The position numbers and the translations under genes were made by a program. A stretch of DNA of 64,000 bases. Source: Streptococcus acidominimus (GTDB lineage: Bacteria; Bacillota; Bacilli; Lactobacillales; Streptococcaceae). Below the pieces are notes generated by a model. It had not been told where the DNA came from and made no database searches. It was given only the letters and a program-made list of their open reading frames with translations. Shown here one piece after another: positions 35,514-46,736 of the stretch. The first letter of the stretch is position 1. Every line of letters begins with the position of its first letter. The stretch spans positions 1 through 64,000 of the forward strand of contig NZ_MSJL01000004.1 in assembly GCF_001921825.1 (NCBI RefSeq), in the 5' to 3' direction.

Positions 35514-36734
35514 ATGAAAATTGATAAGCAGCATTTGCTGAACTATTCTATTTTAATTCCGTACTTAATTTTGTCTGTCGTTGGGCTTATTATGATTTAT
35601 TCAACGACCAGTGCCTTGCAGGTACAAAGCAATGGGAATCCCTTAAAACTCTTAATCAGTCAAGCAGGTTATTGGGTGATTAGTCTGGTAGCAATCTATA
35701 TCATTTACCGTATGAGATTGAGCTTTTTACGCAGGCCGGGCTTCATCTCTCTCATGTTACTGATCGAAGGATTCTTGCTGGTTATTTCCCATTTTTTTGA
35801 CCCTGTCAATGGAGCTCATGGTTGGATTCGCTTTGGTCCAAATGGTATCATTGGTTTGCAGCCGGCTGAATATCTGAAACTGCTAATCGTTTGGTATCTG
35901 GCGCACCAGTTTGCTAAGATTCAGGGAGAGATCCGCACTTATGACTATCAAGCCTTGACCAAGGGACGTTGGCTTCCCAATAAACTCAATGATTGGCGTG
36001 TAGTTAGTCTGCTCTTTGTAGGCTTGGTAGCTTCACTCCCCGACTTGGGAAATGCGGTTATTGTGGCCTTGATTATAATGGTATTGGTTACAAGCAGTGG
36101 TATCGGCTATCGCTGGTTTTCGACAGCCTTGCTGGCGATTGTATCGGCTTCTGTTTTGTTGCTGGGGTCTATCCGCCTACTCGGTGTCGAGGTCGTGGCT
36201 AAGATTCCGATCTTTGGTTATATTGCCAGACGTTTTGCAGCGTACTTCAATCCCTTTGAAAATGCCACAGAATCAGGGTTACAATTGACCAATTCCTACT
36301 ATGCTATGAGCAACGGCGGCTGGTTTGGTAGAGGGCTAGGAAATTCGATTGAAAAAAATGGTTATTTACCAGAGGCACACACCGATTTCGCCTTTTCGAT
36401 TGTCATTGAGGAACTCGGTTTCTTTGGTGCCAGTTTGATTTTGGCGCTCTTATTCTTCTTGATTTTACGGATTCTGGTTGTCGGGATTCGGGCAAGAAAT
36501 TCCTTCAATGCCATGATGGCATTTGGAGTTGCAGGTATGTTACTTGTTCAGACCTTTGTCAATGTCGGAGGAATTGCAGGCTTGATTCCAGCAACAGGGG
36601 TGACCTTTCCCTTTATTTCTCAAGGAGGGAATAGCTTGCTCATCATTTCTATCGGAATTGCCTTTGTGCTGAATATCGATGCCAATGAAAAACGCGAGCT
36701 GATTCAAGAAGAGATCGAACGAACAATGCTTTAG
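35514..36734 (+). CDS. ftsW: FtsW/RodA-type peptidoglycan glycosyltransferase
   Basis: SEDS-family protein that polymerises lipid II at the division septum together with a class B PBP. The 406 residues have about ten membrane segments, an early [21 protein letters not shown] with the [15 protein letters not shown] stretch, and the C-terminal signatures [21 protein letters not shown] and [18 protein letters not shown]. The position next to ppc matches other streptococci and favours FtsW over RodA. The ATG follows an AGGAGAATAG site. Confidence 0.93.
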   Translation: MKIDKQHLLNYSILIPYLILSVVGLIMIYSTTSALQVQSNGNPLKLLISQAGYWVISLVAIYIIYRMRLSFLRRPGFISLMLLIEGFLLVISHFFDPVNGAHGWIRFGPNGIIGLQPAEYLKLLIVWYLAHQFAKIQGEIRTYDYQALTKGRWLPNKLNDWRVVSLLFVGLVASLPDLGNAVIVALIIMVLVTSSGIGYRWFSTALLAIVSASVLLLGSIRLLGVEVVAKIPIFGYIARRFAAYFNPFENATESGLQLTNSYYAMSNGGWFGRGLGNSIEKNGYLPEAHTDFAFSIVIEELGFFGASLILALLFFLILRILVVGIRARNSFNAMMAFGVAGMLLVQTFVNVGGIAGLIPATGVTFPFISQGGNSLLIISIGIAFVLNIDANEKRELIQEEIERTML

Positions 36735-36772
36735 AAATCTATATAAGTATATTAGGAGAAAAGGAAGAGGAT

Positions 36773-39469
36773 ATGGCGATTCAAAAATTAGAAAACTACA
36801 CGAACAAGGAAACTATCAAAGAAGAAGTAGCAATTCTGACGGATATTTTGCAAGATGTAGCCCGTCAGCTGATGTCTGCAGAAACCTTTGATAAAATTGT
36901 CGAACTTGGAAATCTCTCAAAACAAGATGATTATAGTCAGTTAATGGCAATCGTTAGCCAGCTGACCAATGATGAATTGGCAGTGATTTCCCGTTACTTC
37001 GCGGTGTTGCCGCTTTTAATCAATATTTCAGAAGATGTTGATTTGGCTTATGAAATCAATCATCAAAACAATCTAGGACAGGATTATCTTGGAAAAATTT
37101 CTACGACGATCGATATAGTGGCAGAGCGTGAAGATGCCGCTGAAATTCTGGAAAATCTGAATGTAGTCCCAGTCCTCACTGCTCATCCGACCCAGGTACA
37201 GCGCCAATCCATGCTTGACTTGACCAAGCATATCCACGAATTGCTCCGCCGTTATCGGGATGTCAAGCTAGGTCTGATCAACCGGACCAAGTGGTTGGAT
37301 GAATTGCGGTGCTACGTGGAAATCATCATGCAGACCGAGATGATTCGTGAGAAAAAGCTCAAGGTGACCAATGAAATCACGAACGTTATGGATTACTACA
37401 ATAGCTCCTTTATCAAAGCCGTCACGAAATTGCAGCGTGAATACAAGAGCCTAGCTGCTGAGCGGGGGATTGAGCTGATAAATCCACGTCCGATTACCAT
37501 GGGGATGTGGATTGGGGGAGACCGTGATGGAAATCCATTTGTTACGGCGGAAACCTTGAAATTGTCAGCCCTTACCCAGTGCGAAGTGATCATGAACTAT
37601 TATCATGAGCAGTTAGAAAAACTCTATCGTAACTTTTCTTTATCGACCAAGATTGTAGCAGTTAGTCCTGCTGTACAGGCCTTGGCTGATGTATCAGCAG
37701 ATGCTTCGGTGTATCGGGAACACGAGCCTTATCGGAAAGCCTTTCATTATATCCAGATGAAATTGGCGCATACTCGTGACTATCTGATTCATGACCAAAA
37801 AAATGAGGAGCGCTATGCCAATGTCCGTGAGTTTAAGGCAGATATTATTGCTATTAAAGAATCCTTGGAAGAAAATAAGGGGAGCGCACTCTTAAAAGGA
37901 GACTTGACGGAGTTGCTAGAGGCTATTGAGGCTTTCGGCTTCTATTTGGCAAGTATTGATATGCGTCAAGATTCAAGCATCCACGAGGCAAGTGTAGCTG
38001 AATTGCTGGCTTCTGCGAAAATTGTGGATGATTATAGCAGCTTGTCAGAAGAGGAAAAATGCCAGATCCTCCTCAAAGAATTGGTCGAGGATCCACGAAT
38101 CTTGTCTGCGACCCATGTTCCAAAATCAGAGCAGTTGGAAAAGGAGTTGGCGATTTTTGCAGCGGCGCGTGAATTGAAAGATAAGCTGGGGGAGGAAGTC
38201 ATCAAGCAGCATATCATCTCTCATTCAGAGCATGTGTCTGACCTGCTGGAATTGGCTCTGCTCTTAAAAGAGGTCGGCTTAGTGGATGCCGAGCGTGCCC
38301 GCGTGCAGATTGTGCCCCTCTTTGAAACGATTGAAGATCTGGATAATGCACCTGCTACCATGCGCAATTACTTGCAGTTGGACGTTGCCAAGTCATGGAT
38401 TTCTGGCAATAACAATTACCAAGAAATTATGCTGGGATACTCTGACTCCAATAAAGACGGAGGCTACCTGTCATCTAGCTGGACCCTCTATAAGGCGCAG
38501 AATGAATTGACCCAGATCGGTCAAGACTACGGCGTGAAGATTACTTTCTTCCACGGTCGTGGTGGAACAGTCGGTCGTGGTGGTGGTCCGTCCTACGCTG
38601 CCATTACCTCTCAACCATTTGGTTCGATTAAAGATCGTATCCGTTTGACGGAGCAGGGAGAAGTGATTTGGAACAAGTACGGAAACAAGGATGCCGCCTA
38701 CTACAATCTTGAAATGCTGGTGTCTGCGACCTTGGATCGCATGGTCACCCAGATGATTGTTGACGCTGATGAAATTGGCGGTTACCGCGAGGTTATGAAT
38801 GCTATTGTTGAAGATAGCTTTCAGATCTATCGTGAGTTGGTCTTTGGTAACCCATATTTCTATGATTATTTCTTTTCAGCAAGTCCAATTCGTGAGGTAT
38901 CCAGCCTCAATATCGGTTCGCGTCCGGCAGCCCGTAAGACCATTACTGAAATCGGTGGCTTGCGTGCCATTCCGTGGGTATTTTCTTGGTCACAAAACCG
39001 GATCATGTTACCGGGTTGGTACGGGGTTGGCTCTAGCTTCAAACGCTTTATTGAGAAGGCACCAGAAAATCTGTCGAAGCTGCAAACAATGTATGAAAAT
39101 TGGCCATTCTTCCGATCGCTCTTATCAAACGTCGACATGGTTCTATCCAAGTCCAACATGAATATTGCCTTTGAATACGCGAAAATGTGTGAAGATGAAG
39201 AAGTGCGCTCTGTCTTTTATACTATCTTGGATGAGTGGCAACTGACGAAGAATATCATTCTTGACATTGAGCAGACTGACGAACTGCTGGCTGAATTACC
39301 ATCTCTAAAATCCAGCCTTGCCTATCGCATGCCTTATTTCAATGTTTTGAACTATATCCAAATTGAATTGATCAACCGTTTGCGCCGCGGTGAATTAAGT
39401 GCGGATCAAGAAAGCCTCATCCATATCACTATAAATGGAGTTGCGACAGGGCTTCGTAATTCAGGTTAA
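36773..39469 (+). CDS. ppc: Phosphoenolpyruvate carboxylase
   Basis: PEP carboxylase makes oxaloacetate from PEP and bicarbonate to replenish the incomplete TCA pathway. The 898-residue protein has the catalytic histidine in [16 protein letters not shown], the [16 protein letters not shown] segment, [15 protein letters not shown] and the C-terminal end GLRNSG. AGGAGAAAAGGAAGAGG precedes the ATG. It follows ftsW by 38 bp and probably shares its promoter. A perfect terminator follows. Confidence 0.97.
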   Translation: MAIQKLENYTNKETIKEEVAILTDILQDVARQLMSAETFDKIVELGNLSKQDDYSQLMAIVSQLTNDELAVISRYFAVLPLLINISEDVDLAYEINHQNNLGQDYLGKISTTIDIVAEREDAAEILENLNVVPVLTAHPTQVQRQSMLDLTKHIHELLRRYRDVKLGLINRTKWLDELRCYVEIIMQTEMIREKKLKVTNEITNVMDYYNSSFIKAVTKLQREYKSLAAERGIELINPRPITMGMWIGGDRDGNPFVTAETLKLSALTQCEVIMNYYHEQLEKLYRNFSLSTKIVAVSPAVQALADVSADASVYREHEPYRKAFHYIQMKLAHTRDYLIHDQKNEERYANVREFKADIIAIKESLEENKGSALLKGDLTELLEAIEAFGFYLASIDMRQDSSIHEASVAELLASAKIVDDYSSLSEEEKCQILLKELVEDPRILSATHVPKSEQLEKELAIFAAARELKDKLGEEVIKQHIISHSEHVSDLLELALLLKEVGLVDAERARVQIVPLFETIEDLDNAPATMRNYLQLDVAKSWISGNNNYQEIMLGYSDSNKDGGYLSSSWTLYKAQNELTQIGQDYGVKITFFHGRGGTVGRGGGPSYAAITSQPFGSIKDRIRLTEQGEVIWNKYGNKDAAYYNLEMLVSATLDRMVTQMIVDADEIGGYREVMNAIVEDSFQIYRELVFGNPYFYDYFFSASPIREVSSLNIGSRPAARKTITEIGGLRAIPWVFSWSQNRIMLPGWYGVGSSFKRFIEKAPENLSKLQTMYENWPFFRSLLSNVDMVLSKSNMNIAFEYAKMCEDEEVRSVFYTILDEWQLTKNIILDIEQTDELLAELPSLKSSLAYRMPYFNVLNYIQIELINRLRRGELSADQESLIHITINGVATGLRNSG

Positions 39470-39475
39470 TAAAGC

Positions 39476-39502
39476 AAAAAATCGGTCAATACCGATTTTT
39501 TG
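39476..39502 (+). terminator. ppc terminator
   Basis: AAAAAATCGGT and ACCGATTTTTT form a perfect inverted repeat around CAAT. Confidence 0.88.
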
Positions 39503-39639
39503 TCTGTTCATGCTAGACTTGTGATAGGCAAAGAACATCAAAAGAAGCGAGCTTTCATAATTGAAAACTACGGGTAGTGTAGCGAAGCTGGTGTACTGTT
39601 CCCTCAAGAAAGCCCGCAAACAGGGCTACTGACGGGATT

Positions 39640-39740
39640 TTCAAACAGTTATCGCTCTTTTTTGCACAGCTCGTAGTCCGAGTTCAATTATACAAGACGA
39701 GTTAACGAAGTAATAAAAATATAAACTAAATGACTATAAA
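39640..39740 (+). repeat. Mosaic intergenic repeat, copy nearly identical to 2950-3042
   Basis: From CAGTTATCGCTCTT at 39646 to AACTAAATGACTATA at 39738 the block matches 2950-3042 in the same orientation with only two or three differences seen by eye. Confidence 0.85.
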
Positions 39741-39742
39741 AT

Positions 39743-39779
39743 AAAACTAGACCTGTAACCTTTACAGGTCCAGTTTCGT
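39743..39779 (+). terminator. Hairpin before the sigma-factor gene
   Basis: AAACTAGACCTGTAA pairs with TTTACAGGTCCAGTTT, followed by CGTTTTATT. It could be a terminator of upstream transcription or a leader hairpin controlling the sigma gene, which starts 30 nt downstream. Confidence 0.55.
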
Positions 39780-39808
39780 TTTATTAGTGTAGAAAGGAGG
39801 AAAGTGCG

Positions 39809-40306
39809 ATTAAACTAGATGCTTATGAAAAAGTCTTGATTGGTTTTGCTGGGGATGTCATTTCTTACCTGATGAAGTCAGGGGTGTCCAAAGAGCAGGC
39901 AGAGGACGTGGTTCAAGATATCTTTGTCAAGATGCTCGAGCTGCCCGTTGCTATACCAGGTGAGAAGATCCGTGCCTTTATGTACCGCTCTGCCATTCGT
40001 CGCTATATCGACAAGTACCGTAGAGACAGACGCTACATGGAAATCTTAAGACAGGAATTTTTCAAGACCCCAGAACTTTCCCCTTTTGAGACCGACCAGT
40101 ATGACTTTTTAGTGGAAGAAGTAGAGAGACTCCCTAGAAAGGATGCTCTCCTCTTGGATCTCTTCTATTTTCAGAATTTCTCGATCAGTGAAATCGCAGA
40201 GCTTCTTTCCTATTCCGTCAGCAAGGTCAAGGTTGGTCTACATCGCAGTCGTCAAAAGTTGAAAAAAGCCCTCAGACAGAAAGGATATGACCATGGAAAC
40301 ATTTGA
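39809..40306 (+). CDS. ECF-like sigma-70 family RNA polymerase sigma factor (probable ATT start)
   Basis: This protein of about 165 residues has a sigma region 2 (QAEDVVQDIFVKMLELP, then RAFMYRSAIRRYIDKYRRD) and a region 4 helix-turn-helix (LDLFYFQNFSISEIAELLSY, SVSKVKVGLHRSRQKLKKAL). The only good ribosome binding site, AGGAGG at 39795-39800, is 8 nt before an ATT codon (39809); nearby ATG and GTG codons are in other frames and hit stops. The next in-frame candidate, TTG 39836, lacks a ribosome binding site and would cut into region 2. The following membrane gene overlaps it and is the likely anti-sigma factor. Confidence 0.8.
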   Translation: MKLDAYEKVLIGFAGDVISYLMKSGVSKEQAEDVVQDIFVKMLELPVAIPGEKIRAFMYRSAIRRYIDKYRRDRRYMEILRQEFFKTPELSPFETDQYDFLVEEVERLPRKDALLLDLFYFQNFSISEIAELLSYSVSKVKVGLHRSRQKLKKALRQKGYDHGNI

Positions 40307-41255
40307 AGTATTGGCGAAGAAAAAGAGAAGAGAATGGAAGAAAAGGACAATTTTCATTAGTTTTGGAGCCGTTTTGCTGGCTGGTGGGCTAGCCTTTCTC
40401 ATCTGGCTAGGATTATCCTTTCTCTCGACACAGCAGTACAATCAGCTCGAAGATTACTACTACCGACGGACGGTTATTGCTTTCCCGAATATGCAACGAG
40501 ACAATGCTCGAATAACATCCGCTAGTCACCTCAAGGGAACCTATCAAGCAAACCTGATAAAGGATATTGATGGGATTCCAGTTAAGTATGAGGAGATTGA
40601 AGCAAACTTCTCGGTTATGAACTGGCAACATGATTTGCTAGCAGATGTTGTACTTCCCTCCTCTGTGGAGCAAGATCGCACAGAGATGGCTTACAGTTAT
40701 AAAAGTCACCAAAAAGCTGCCTTGTTTTTCAATCCCAAGGCTAGTTATAATCCGGAAGACATCATCCGAAAGCCGGCTCAAGAATTTCCCTACCTAGCTG
40801 ATATGAAAGGGCAGTTGGTAGAAGTGGCTATCAGTTTTGACAAGCAGTATACCCTAGCAGAACTGGAAGAAAAATTGCCGAAAAACCTAAAGATAAACTG
40901 GTATTGGATTGGCAGTGTCAGCGATTTAAATACGAGCAATCAAGCAGTTCGTCATCTCTTTGGCTGGACACCAAGGAAGCAATGGCTCGAGCCATCCTAT
41001 GAAGAATTTTATAGCTTACTAGAAGGATTTAGCCAAAGTGAGGAGGCTAAAGAGATGGGGCAGGAGGAATTAGCAGAAGATGTGAAAGCGCACCTTGCTT
41101 CTGATGGAAAACTTGGAAAAGCAACCTTCGGCGGGGTCATCCTAACTGGTAAGGCGGAGAATTTTGCAGGGCTTGAAGATCAGGATTGGATTTTCGCTTC
41201 CAGCATTGGCGCAGCTATCCCAAATCAACCCTATTATCAGCTTGACGTGGAATAA
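40293..41255 (+). CDS. Membrane anti-sigma factor (sigma factor regulator domains)
   Basis: This 320-residue protein has a short basic cytosolic N-terminus (METFEVLAKKKRREWKKR), one membrane helix (FISFGAVLLAGGLAFLIWLGL) and a large outer domain of about 270 residues. The layout fits the sigma factor regulator N- and C-terminal families that accompany ECF sigma genes. It overlaps the sigma gene by 14 bp, so expression is coupled. AAGGA at 40281-40285 is better spaced for 40293 than for the ATG at 40287. The signal sensed outside the cell is unknown. Confidence 0.78.
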   Translation: METFEVLAKKKRREWKKRTIFISFGAVLLAGGLAFLIWLGLSFLSTQQYNQLEDYYYRRTVIAFPNMQRDNARITSASHLKGTYQANLIKDIDGIPVKYEEIEANFSVMNWQHDLLADVVLPSSVEQDRTEMAYSYKSHQKAALFFNPKASYNPEDIIRKPAQEFPYLADMKGQLVEVAISFDKQYTLAELEEKLPKNLKINWYWIGSVSDLNTSNQAVRHLFGWTPRKQWLEPSYEEFYSLLEGFSQSEEAKEMGQEELAEDVKAHLASDGKLGKATFGGVILTGKAENFAGLEDQDWIFASSIGAAIPNQPYYQLDVE

Positions 41256-41278
41256 ATCGTAAAAAAGATAGAAAATAC

Positions 41279-41306
41279 TTGCATTTCTGCTACATTTTGA
41301 TAGAAT
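41279..41306 (+). promoter_or_regulatory. tuf promoter
   Basis: TTGCAT (41279-41284) and TAGAAT (41301-41306) are separated by 16 nt. The leader of about 65 nt contains a possible hairpin and ends in TTGGAGG. Confidence 0.6.
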
Positions 41307-41378
41307 AGTAAGGTAAAGTTAGACTGTATTGCCTACTGTCTATCTATAAAATATATTTTATTGGAGGCTTTTACCAAA

Positions 41379-42575
41379 ATGGCAAAAGAAAAATACGATC
41401 GTAGTAAACCACACGTTAACATTGGTACAATTGGACACGTTGACCACGGAAAAACTACTTTGACTGCAGCTATCACAACTGTATTGGCACGTCGCTTGCC
41501 TTCATCAGTTAACCAACCAAAAGATTACGCTTCTATCGATGCTGCTCCAGAAGAGCGCGAACGCGGAATCACTATCAACACTGCGCACGTTGAGTACGAA
41601 ACTGAAAAACGTCACTATGCGCATATCGACGCTCCAGGACACGCGGACTACGTTAAAAACATGATCACTGGTGCGGCTCAAATGGACGGAGCTATCCTTG
41701 TAGTAGCTTCAACTGACGGACCAATGCCACAAACTCGTGAGCACATCCTTCTTTCTCGTCAGGTTGGTGTTAAACACTTGATCGTCTTCATGAACAAAGT
41801 TGACTTGGTTGATGATGAAGAATTGCTTGAGTTGGTTGAAATGGAAATCCGTGATCTTCTTTCAGAATACGATTTCCCAGGTGACGATCTTCCAGTTATC
41901 CAAGGTTCAGCTCTTAAAGCTCTTGAAGGTGACTCAGCATTCGAAGACATCATCATGGACTTGATGAACACTGTTGATGAGTACATTCCAGAACCAGAAC
42001 GTGATACTGACAAACCATTGCTTCTTCCAGTCGAAGACGTATTCTCAATCACTGGACGTGGTACTGTTGCGTCAGGACGTATCGACCGTGGTACTGTTCG
42101 TGTCAACGACGAAATCGAAATCGTTGGTATCAAAGAAGAAACTTCTAAAGCAGTTGTTACTGGTGTAGAAATGTTCCGCAAACAATTGGATGAAGGTCTT
42201 GCAGGAGACAACGTTGGGGTTCTTCTTCGTGGTGTACAACGTGACGAAATCGAACGTGGACAAGTTATCGCTAAACCAGGTTCAATCAACCCACACACTA
42301 AATTCAAAGGTGAAGTTTACATCCTTACTAAAGAAGAAGGTGGACGTCATACTCCATTCTTCGACAACTACCGTCCACAGTTCTACTTCCGTACAACTGA
42401 CGTAACTGGTTCAATCAAATTGCCAGCAGGTACTGAAATGGTAATGCCTGGTGATAACGTAACAATCGACGTTGAATTGATCCACCCAATCGCCGTTGAA
42501 CAAGGTACTACTTTCTCTATCCGTGAAGGTGGACGTACTGTTGGTTCAGGTATGGTTACAGAAATCGAAGCTTAA
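41379..42575 (+). CDS. tuf: Elongation factor Tu
   Basis: EF-Tu brings aminoacyl-tRNA to the ribosome as a GTP complex. At 398 residues it has the streptococcal length, with P-loop GHVDHGKT (residues 19-26), the effector-loop [25 protein letters not shown] and NKVD motifs. Codon choice is strongly biased (for example ACT, GTT, GGT, CGT), as expected for a very highly expressed gene. The frame extends upstream to 41361 through the ribosome binding site, but the family start is ATG 41379. Confidence 0.98.
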   Translation: MAKEKYDRSKPHVNIGTIGHVDHGKTTLTAAITTVLARRLPSSVNQPKDYASIDAAPEERERGITINTAHVEYETEKRHYAHIDAPGHADYVKNMITGAAQMDGAILVVASTDGPMPQTREHILLSRQVGVKHLIVFMNKVDLVDDEELLELVEMEIRDLLSEYDFPGDDLPVIQGSALKALEGDSAFEDIIMDLMNTVDEYIPEPERDTDKPLLLPVEDVFSITGRGTVASGRIDRGTVRVNDEIEIVGIKEETSKAVVTGVEMFRKQLDEGLAGDNVGVLLRGVQRDEIERGQVIAKPGSINPHTKFKGEVYILTKEEGGRHTPFFDNYRPQFYFRTTDVTGSIKLPAGTEMVMPGDNVTIDVELIHPIAVEQGTTFSIREGGRTVGSGMVTEIEA

Positions 42576-42618
42576 TTCGATTACGTTCCCAGAAATAACA
42601 ATTATAAACAGACATTAA

Positions 42619-42645
42619 AACCTTGCGAAAGCGAGGTTTTTAAAT
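42619..42645 (+). terminator. tuf terminator
   Basis: AACCTTGC and GCGAGGTT pair around GAAA with one G-U pair, followed by TTT. Confidence 0.75.
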
Positions 42646-42686
42646 AAAAAGAAAATAAATTAGATGAAGATAAAAAAACAAAACCC

Positions 42687-42704
42687 ATATATATATATAT
42701 ATAT
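42687..42704 (+). repeat. (AT)9 dinucleotide tract at the 5' end of an acetyltransferase gene
   Basis: Nine uninterrupted AT units. The only upstream in-frame-type start (ATG 42664) reads through the tract and stops at 42724-42726 with nine units. Adding one unit would join it to the acetyltransferase frame. Confidence 0.95.
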
Positions 42705-42706
42705 CA

Positions 42707-44207
<1,501 letters not shown>

Positions 44208-44241
44208 AAATAGGCTATTATGGTCTGAAATGAGACATACT

Positions 44242-44286
44242 AAAACACTTCTGTTTCTAGGTTAGCCTAGAAACAGAAGTGTTTTT
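44242..44286 (+). terminator. tpiA terminator
   Basis: A 20-bp perfect inverted repeat, AAAACACTTCTGTTTCTAGG and its complement around TTAG, is followed by a T-run. It can also act on the opposite strand. Confidence 0.9.
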
Positions 44287-44300
44287 AGTGTCTATCAATA

Positions 44301-44347
44301 GAAAAAAGGAGGAAGTCCCATTCCTAGAAGGGCTTCCTCCTCTTTTT
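44301..44347 (-). terminator. Terminator of the FemAB operon
   Basis: On the minus strand AGGAGGAAG and CTTCCTCCT flank an imperfect inner stem and are followed by six Ts. Confidence 0.8.
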
Positions 44348-45507
44348 TATTTGCCCATGATTTTTTTGATCAGGGTTAGGAGTTTTGATTTGAAAGGGTT
44401 AGGGTAATAACGGAAGGTTCCCATGAGGCGGATAACGGATCCGTTGAAATTTTGTTTAAAGCGTAGCACTCCATCAGAACCGTCAAAGAGCCCTGTAATG
44501 CCAAGGAAGTTGTAGGTAGGAACCTTGGCTTCAATGGCTTGTTGCATGCTAGTGTATTGGAGCAGGAAAGGGGCTGCTAATTTTTGGAAGTGAGCATCTG
44601 AACCGCCAAAAAGGTAGGTCACTTCTGATGGAAGATAAATCATAAGACCGGCTGCAAGTGGGACGACTTCTTCCCCGTAACGCTCTGCAAAGGGCTCTAG
44701 CAGGGCAATGGCTTTTTCGATACTAGCCTTTTCCTGCTTACTGGTAGCAGTTGTGAGGGCTGTTTGGAGCTGGCGGACTGCGTCTCTGAATTGGATCTCG
44801 GCAACTAGGAAGGCTGCTTTGCTTTGGAAACTATCAAAAAAGTGTTGGTAGTAATGAATGTCCTTGCTTGCAAACCCTTGCCGTTTTCCAGTTTCCTGTA
44901 CGAGCTGGGCGAAGGTTCCTAGCTCCTGCCGACCAAGCGCCCGGATGGTGATGCCTAATTGCTTGGCTTTCTTGATATTTCGCTGACTGTTTTTGTTGAA
45001 GGAAGTAAGCAGGCTGTCAGCATCAAGTGTGGTTAGATCTTTAACATAGTGCCAGCTTGGTTCTCCGTCTGGATAGCCAGTCTGTAAGCCATCGAATTGA
45101 TAGCCTAAATCAGTCAGGCTTGTGATGAGCTCTGCTTGAGCAGGGCTGGTAGCAACTCCTTGGCTGTCAAAGTGCTGATAAGGATTATATGGCTTGATGA
45201 CGAGCTCTAAGGCACCTTTTTCCTTTGCATAGGACTTGAGCGCCTGATAGAAAGGGCCTAGATAGGTCGCATCAGTAAAGACAGGACCCGCACTGATTTC
45301 CATGTGGAGACCGCCCGTCATCTTGAGTGTATAGACAAGAGCCGATACAGCAACTTCCCCCGTAGGAGTACGGTAGCCGACGTAGTCAATACGTGCACCG
45401 CGCTTGGCAAATAAGTCTGCCATTTCAGAAGTCTGCATAAAAGAGAGCCGAGAAGCCTTGGCAGTGTGTTGGATAAATTCTTCTTTTGTCAGGACGGTAA
45501 ACGACAT
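44347..45507 (-). CDS. FemAB-family peptidyltransferase (cross-bridge aminoacyl ligase)
   Basis: This 386-residue protein has two GNAT-like halves. FNKNSQRNIKKAKQLGITIR, YYQHFFDSF and the C-terminal YNFLGITGLFDGSDGVLRFKQNFNG are FemX/FemA signatures. FemAB enzymes add amino acids from aminoacyl-tRNA to the lysine of lipid II. The helical insertion typical of Fem proteins (about residues 235-270) is present and short. It follows the second FemAB gene by 11 bp with an AAAGGAG site, so both belong to one operon. Which residue it adds cannot be told. Confidence 0.87.
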   Translation of the reverse strand: MSFTVLTKEEFIQHTAKASRLSFMQTSEMADLFAKRGARIDYVGYRTPTGEVAVSALVYTLKMTGGLHMEISAGPVFTDATYLGPFYQALKSYAKEKGALELVIKPYNPYQHFDSQGVATSPAQAELITSLTDLGYQFDGLQTGYPDGEPSWHYVKDLTTLDADSLLTSFNKNSQRNIKKAKQLGITIRALGRQELGTFAQLVQETGKRQGFASKDIHYYQHFFDSFQSKAAFLVAEIQFRDAVRQLQTALTTATSKQEKASIEKAIALLEPFAERYGEEVVPLAAGLMIYLPSEVTYLFGGSDAHFQKLAAPFLLQYTSMQQAIEAKVPTYNFLGITGLFDGSDGVLRFKQNFNGSVIRLMGTFRYYPNPFKSKLLTLIKKIMGK

Positions 45508-45518
45508 GTGGCTCCTTT

Positions 45519-46736
45519 CTAGGATTGTTTGCTGCGTAGTGATTTGCGGATCTTATAGGCAAGCTGAAAGACTGGGAATAAGAATGAAGTTGGGAGATTA
45601 AATTCTCCGATAAATTCTTCAATCATAGGATTAAACTTAGACTTGAAGTAGTACAAGCCACCGTCTAACTGGTTTTCAACTCCTCCCATATTCTGCTGTT
45701 TCATGCCTAGTTCAAACGCGTGTTGGGCAGTTTTATACCAGGTGGCCAAGGCAGGCTGGTATTGCTTAAAATCATCGTCCATGCCTGCATAGATATTCTC
45801 TGAACTGCTGCCAAAATTGAGGGAGAGGGTAGCAGCTAGGGGGACACGCTCTAAACCTTGGTCGAGGTAGCTTTTTAAGAATGCCACTTCTTCCTGCAAG
45901 CGTTCGATTTCCTTTAGGGTAGTCACCTTCTTTGTCTGGCGGGTTGATTCGGTGAAGGTACTTTTCAGGGTCTCTTGCTTGTTTAGTTCCTCTACCTGTT
46001 TGTCGTACCTTGCTTTGATATTGAGACTTGCCATGGTAATATAGGCATCATCACCATAGATAGACAAGAGTTTTTCATAATATTCTTGGTTGCGCAGGTG
46101 GATATTTTTTCGTGCTTCGGTCTTTGCCATGAGGAGGGCAAAGTCGGAAACGAACTCTCTTCCCCCAACCTCGATATTAGCTCCTTTTTTTTCAGCAACC
46201 TGAATGAGTTTACGAACTTTTTTAGGAAGGGCTTCCTCTGTAAAATGCTCTGCGTAGATATTGGCTTGAAATCTAGGTTGAATGGTTTCAGCGAGTGAGG
46301 AGGTTCGTCCTCCCCATTTGCAACCAGCCTTTTCTAGCCGTTGAACGACCTCCTGTGCCTGTGGCAGGTCGAAGGCTTCTTGGTCAACGAGGTGCTGTTG
46401 GAAGTAGATAGAAGGGTCAAACTTTACGAGGATAGCCCGATGTTTTTTAGCAGTTTTTTTCAAGGATTGCATAACAAAGGCAAGCAAGTCCTCATCGCTA
46501 TAATCCATAATGGGACCGCGCGGGATATAGATCATGGTCCAGCCAAGTGGCAGCGGTTGGATAAGGATAGAAGCTACGGCGACCAATGTCTGACCGTGAT
46601 AAAAGCCAATGCGCTCATTCCCCCAGTTATCCTTTACCTTTGCCCAAGAGCTACTTTGCAAGAGGTTATTTTGCGGGTGTTGCTGGACAAATGAATCGTG
46701 TTCAGCTGCTGAGATACCTGTTTTATACGTGTACAT
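45519..46736 (-). CDS. MurM/MurN-like cross-bridge aminoacyl ligase
   Basis: This 405-residue FemAB-family protein starts MYTYKTGISAAEHDSFVQQH and contains NNLLQSSSWAKVKDNWGNER and IYIPRGPIMDYSDEDL, closely like MurN and MurM of pneumococcus, which build the indirect dipeptide cross-bridges of peptidoglycan and influence beta-lactam resistance. A coiled-coil arm lies at about residues 245-295. The ATG overlaps the stop of the HAD gene (TAATG); the longer frame to 46751 uses GTG within that gene. It forms an operon with the next FemAB gene. Confidence 0.87.
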   Translation of the reverse strand: MYTYKTGISAAEHDSFVQQHPQNNLLQSSSWAKVKDNWGNERIGFYHGQTLVAVASILIQPLPLGWTMIYIPRGPIMDYSDEDLLAFVMQSLKKTAKKHRAILVKFDPSIYFQQHLVDQEAFDLPQAQEVVQRLEKAGCKWGGRTSSLAETIQPRFQANIYAEHFTEEALPKKVRKLIQVAEKKGANIEVGGREFVSDFALLMAKTEARKNIHLRNQEYYEKLLSIYGDDAYITMASLNIKARYDKQVEELNKQETLKSTFTESTRQTKKVTTLKEIERLQEEVAFLKSYLDQGLERVPLAATLSLNFGSSSENIYAGMDDDFKQYQPALATWYKTAQHAFELGMKQQNMGGVENQLDGGLYYFKSKFNPMIEEFIGEFNLPTSFLFPVFQLAYKIRKSLRSKQS

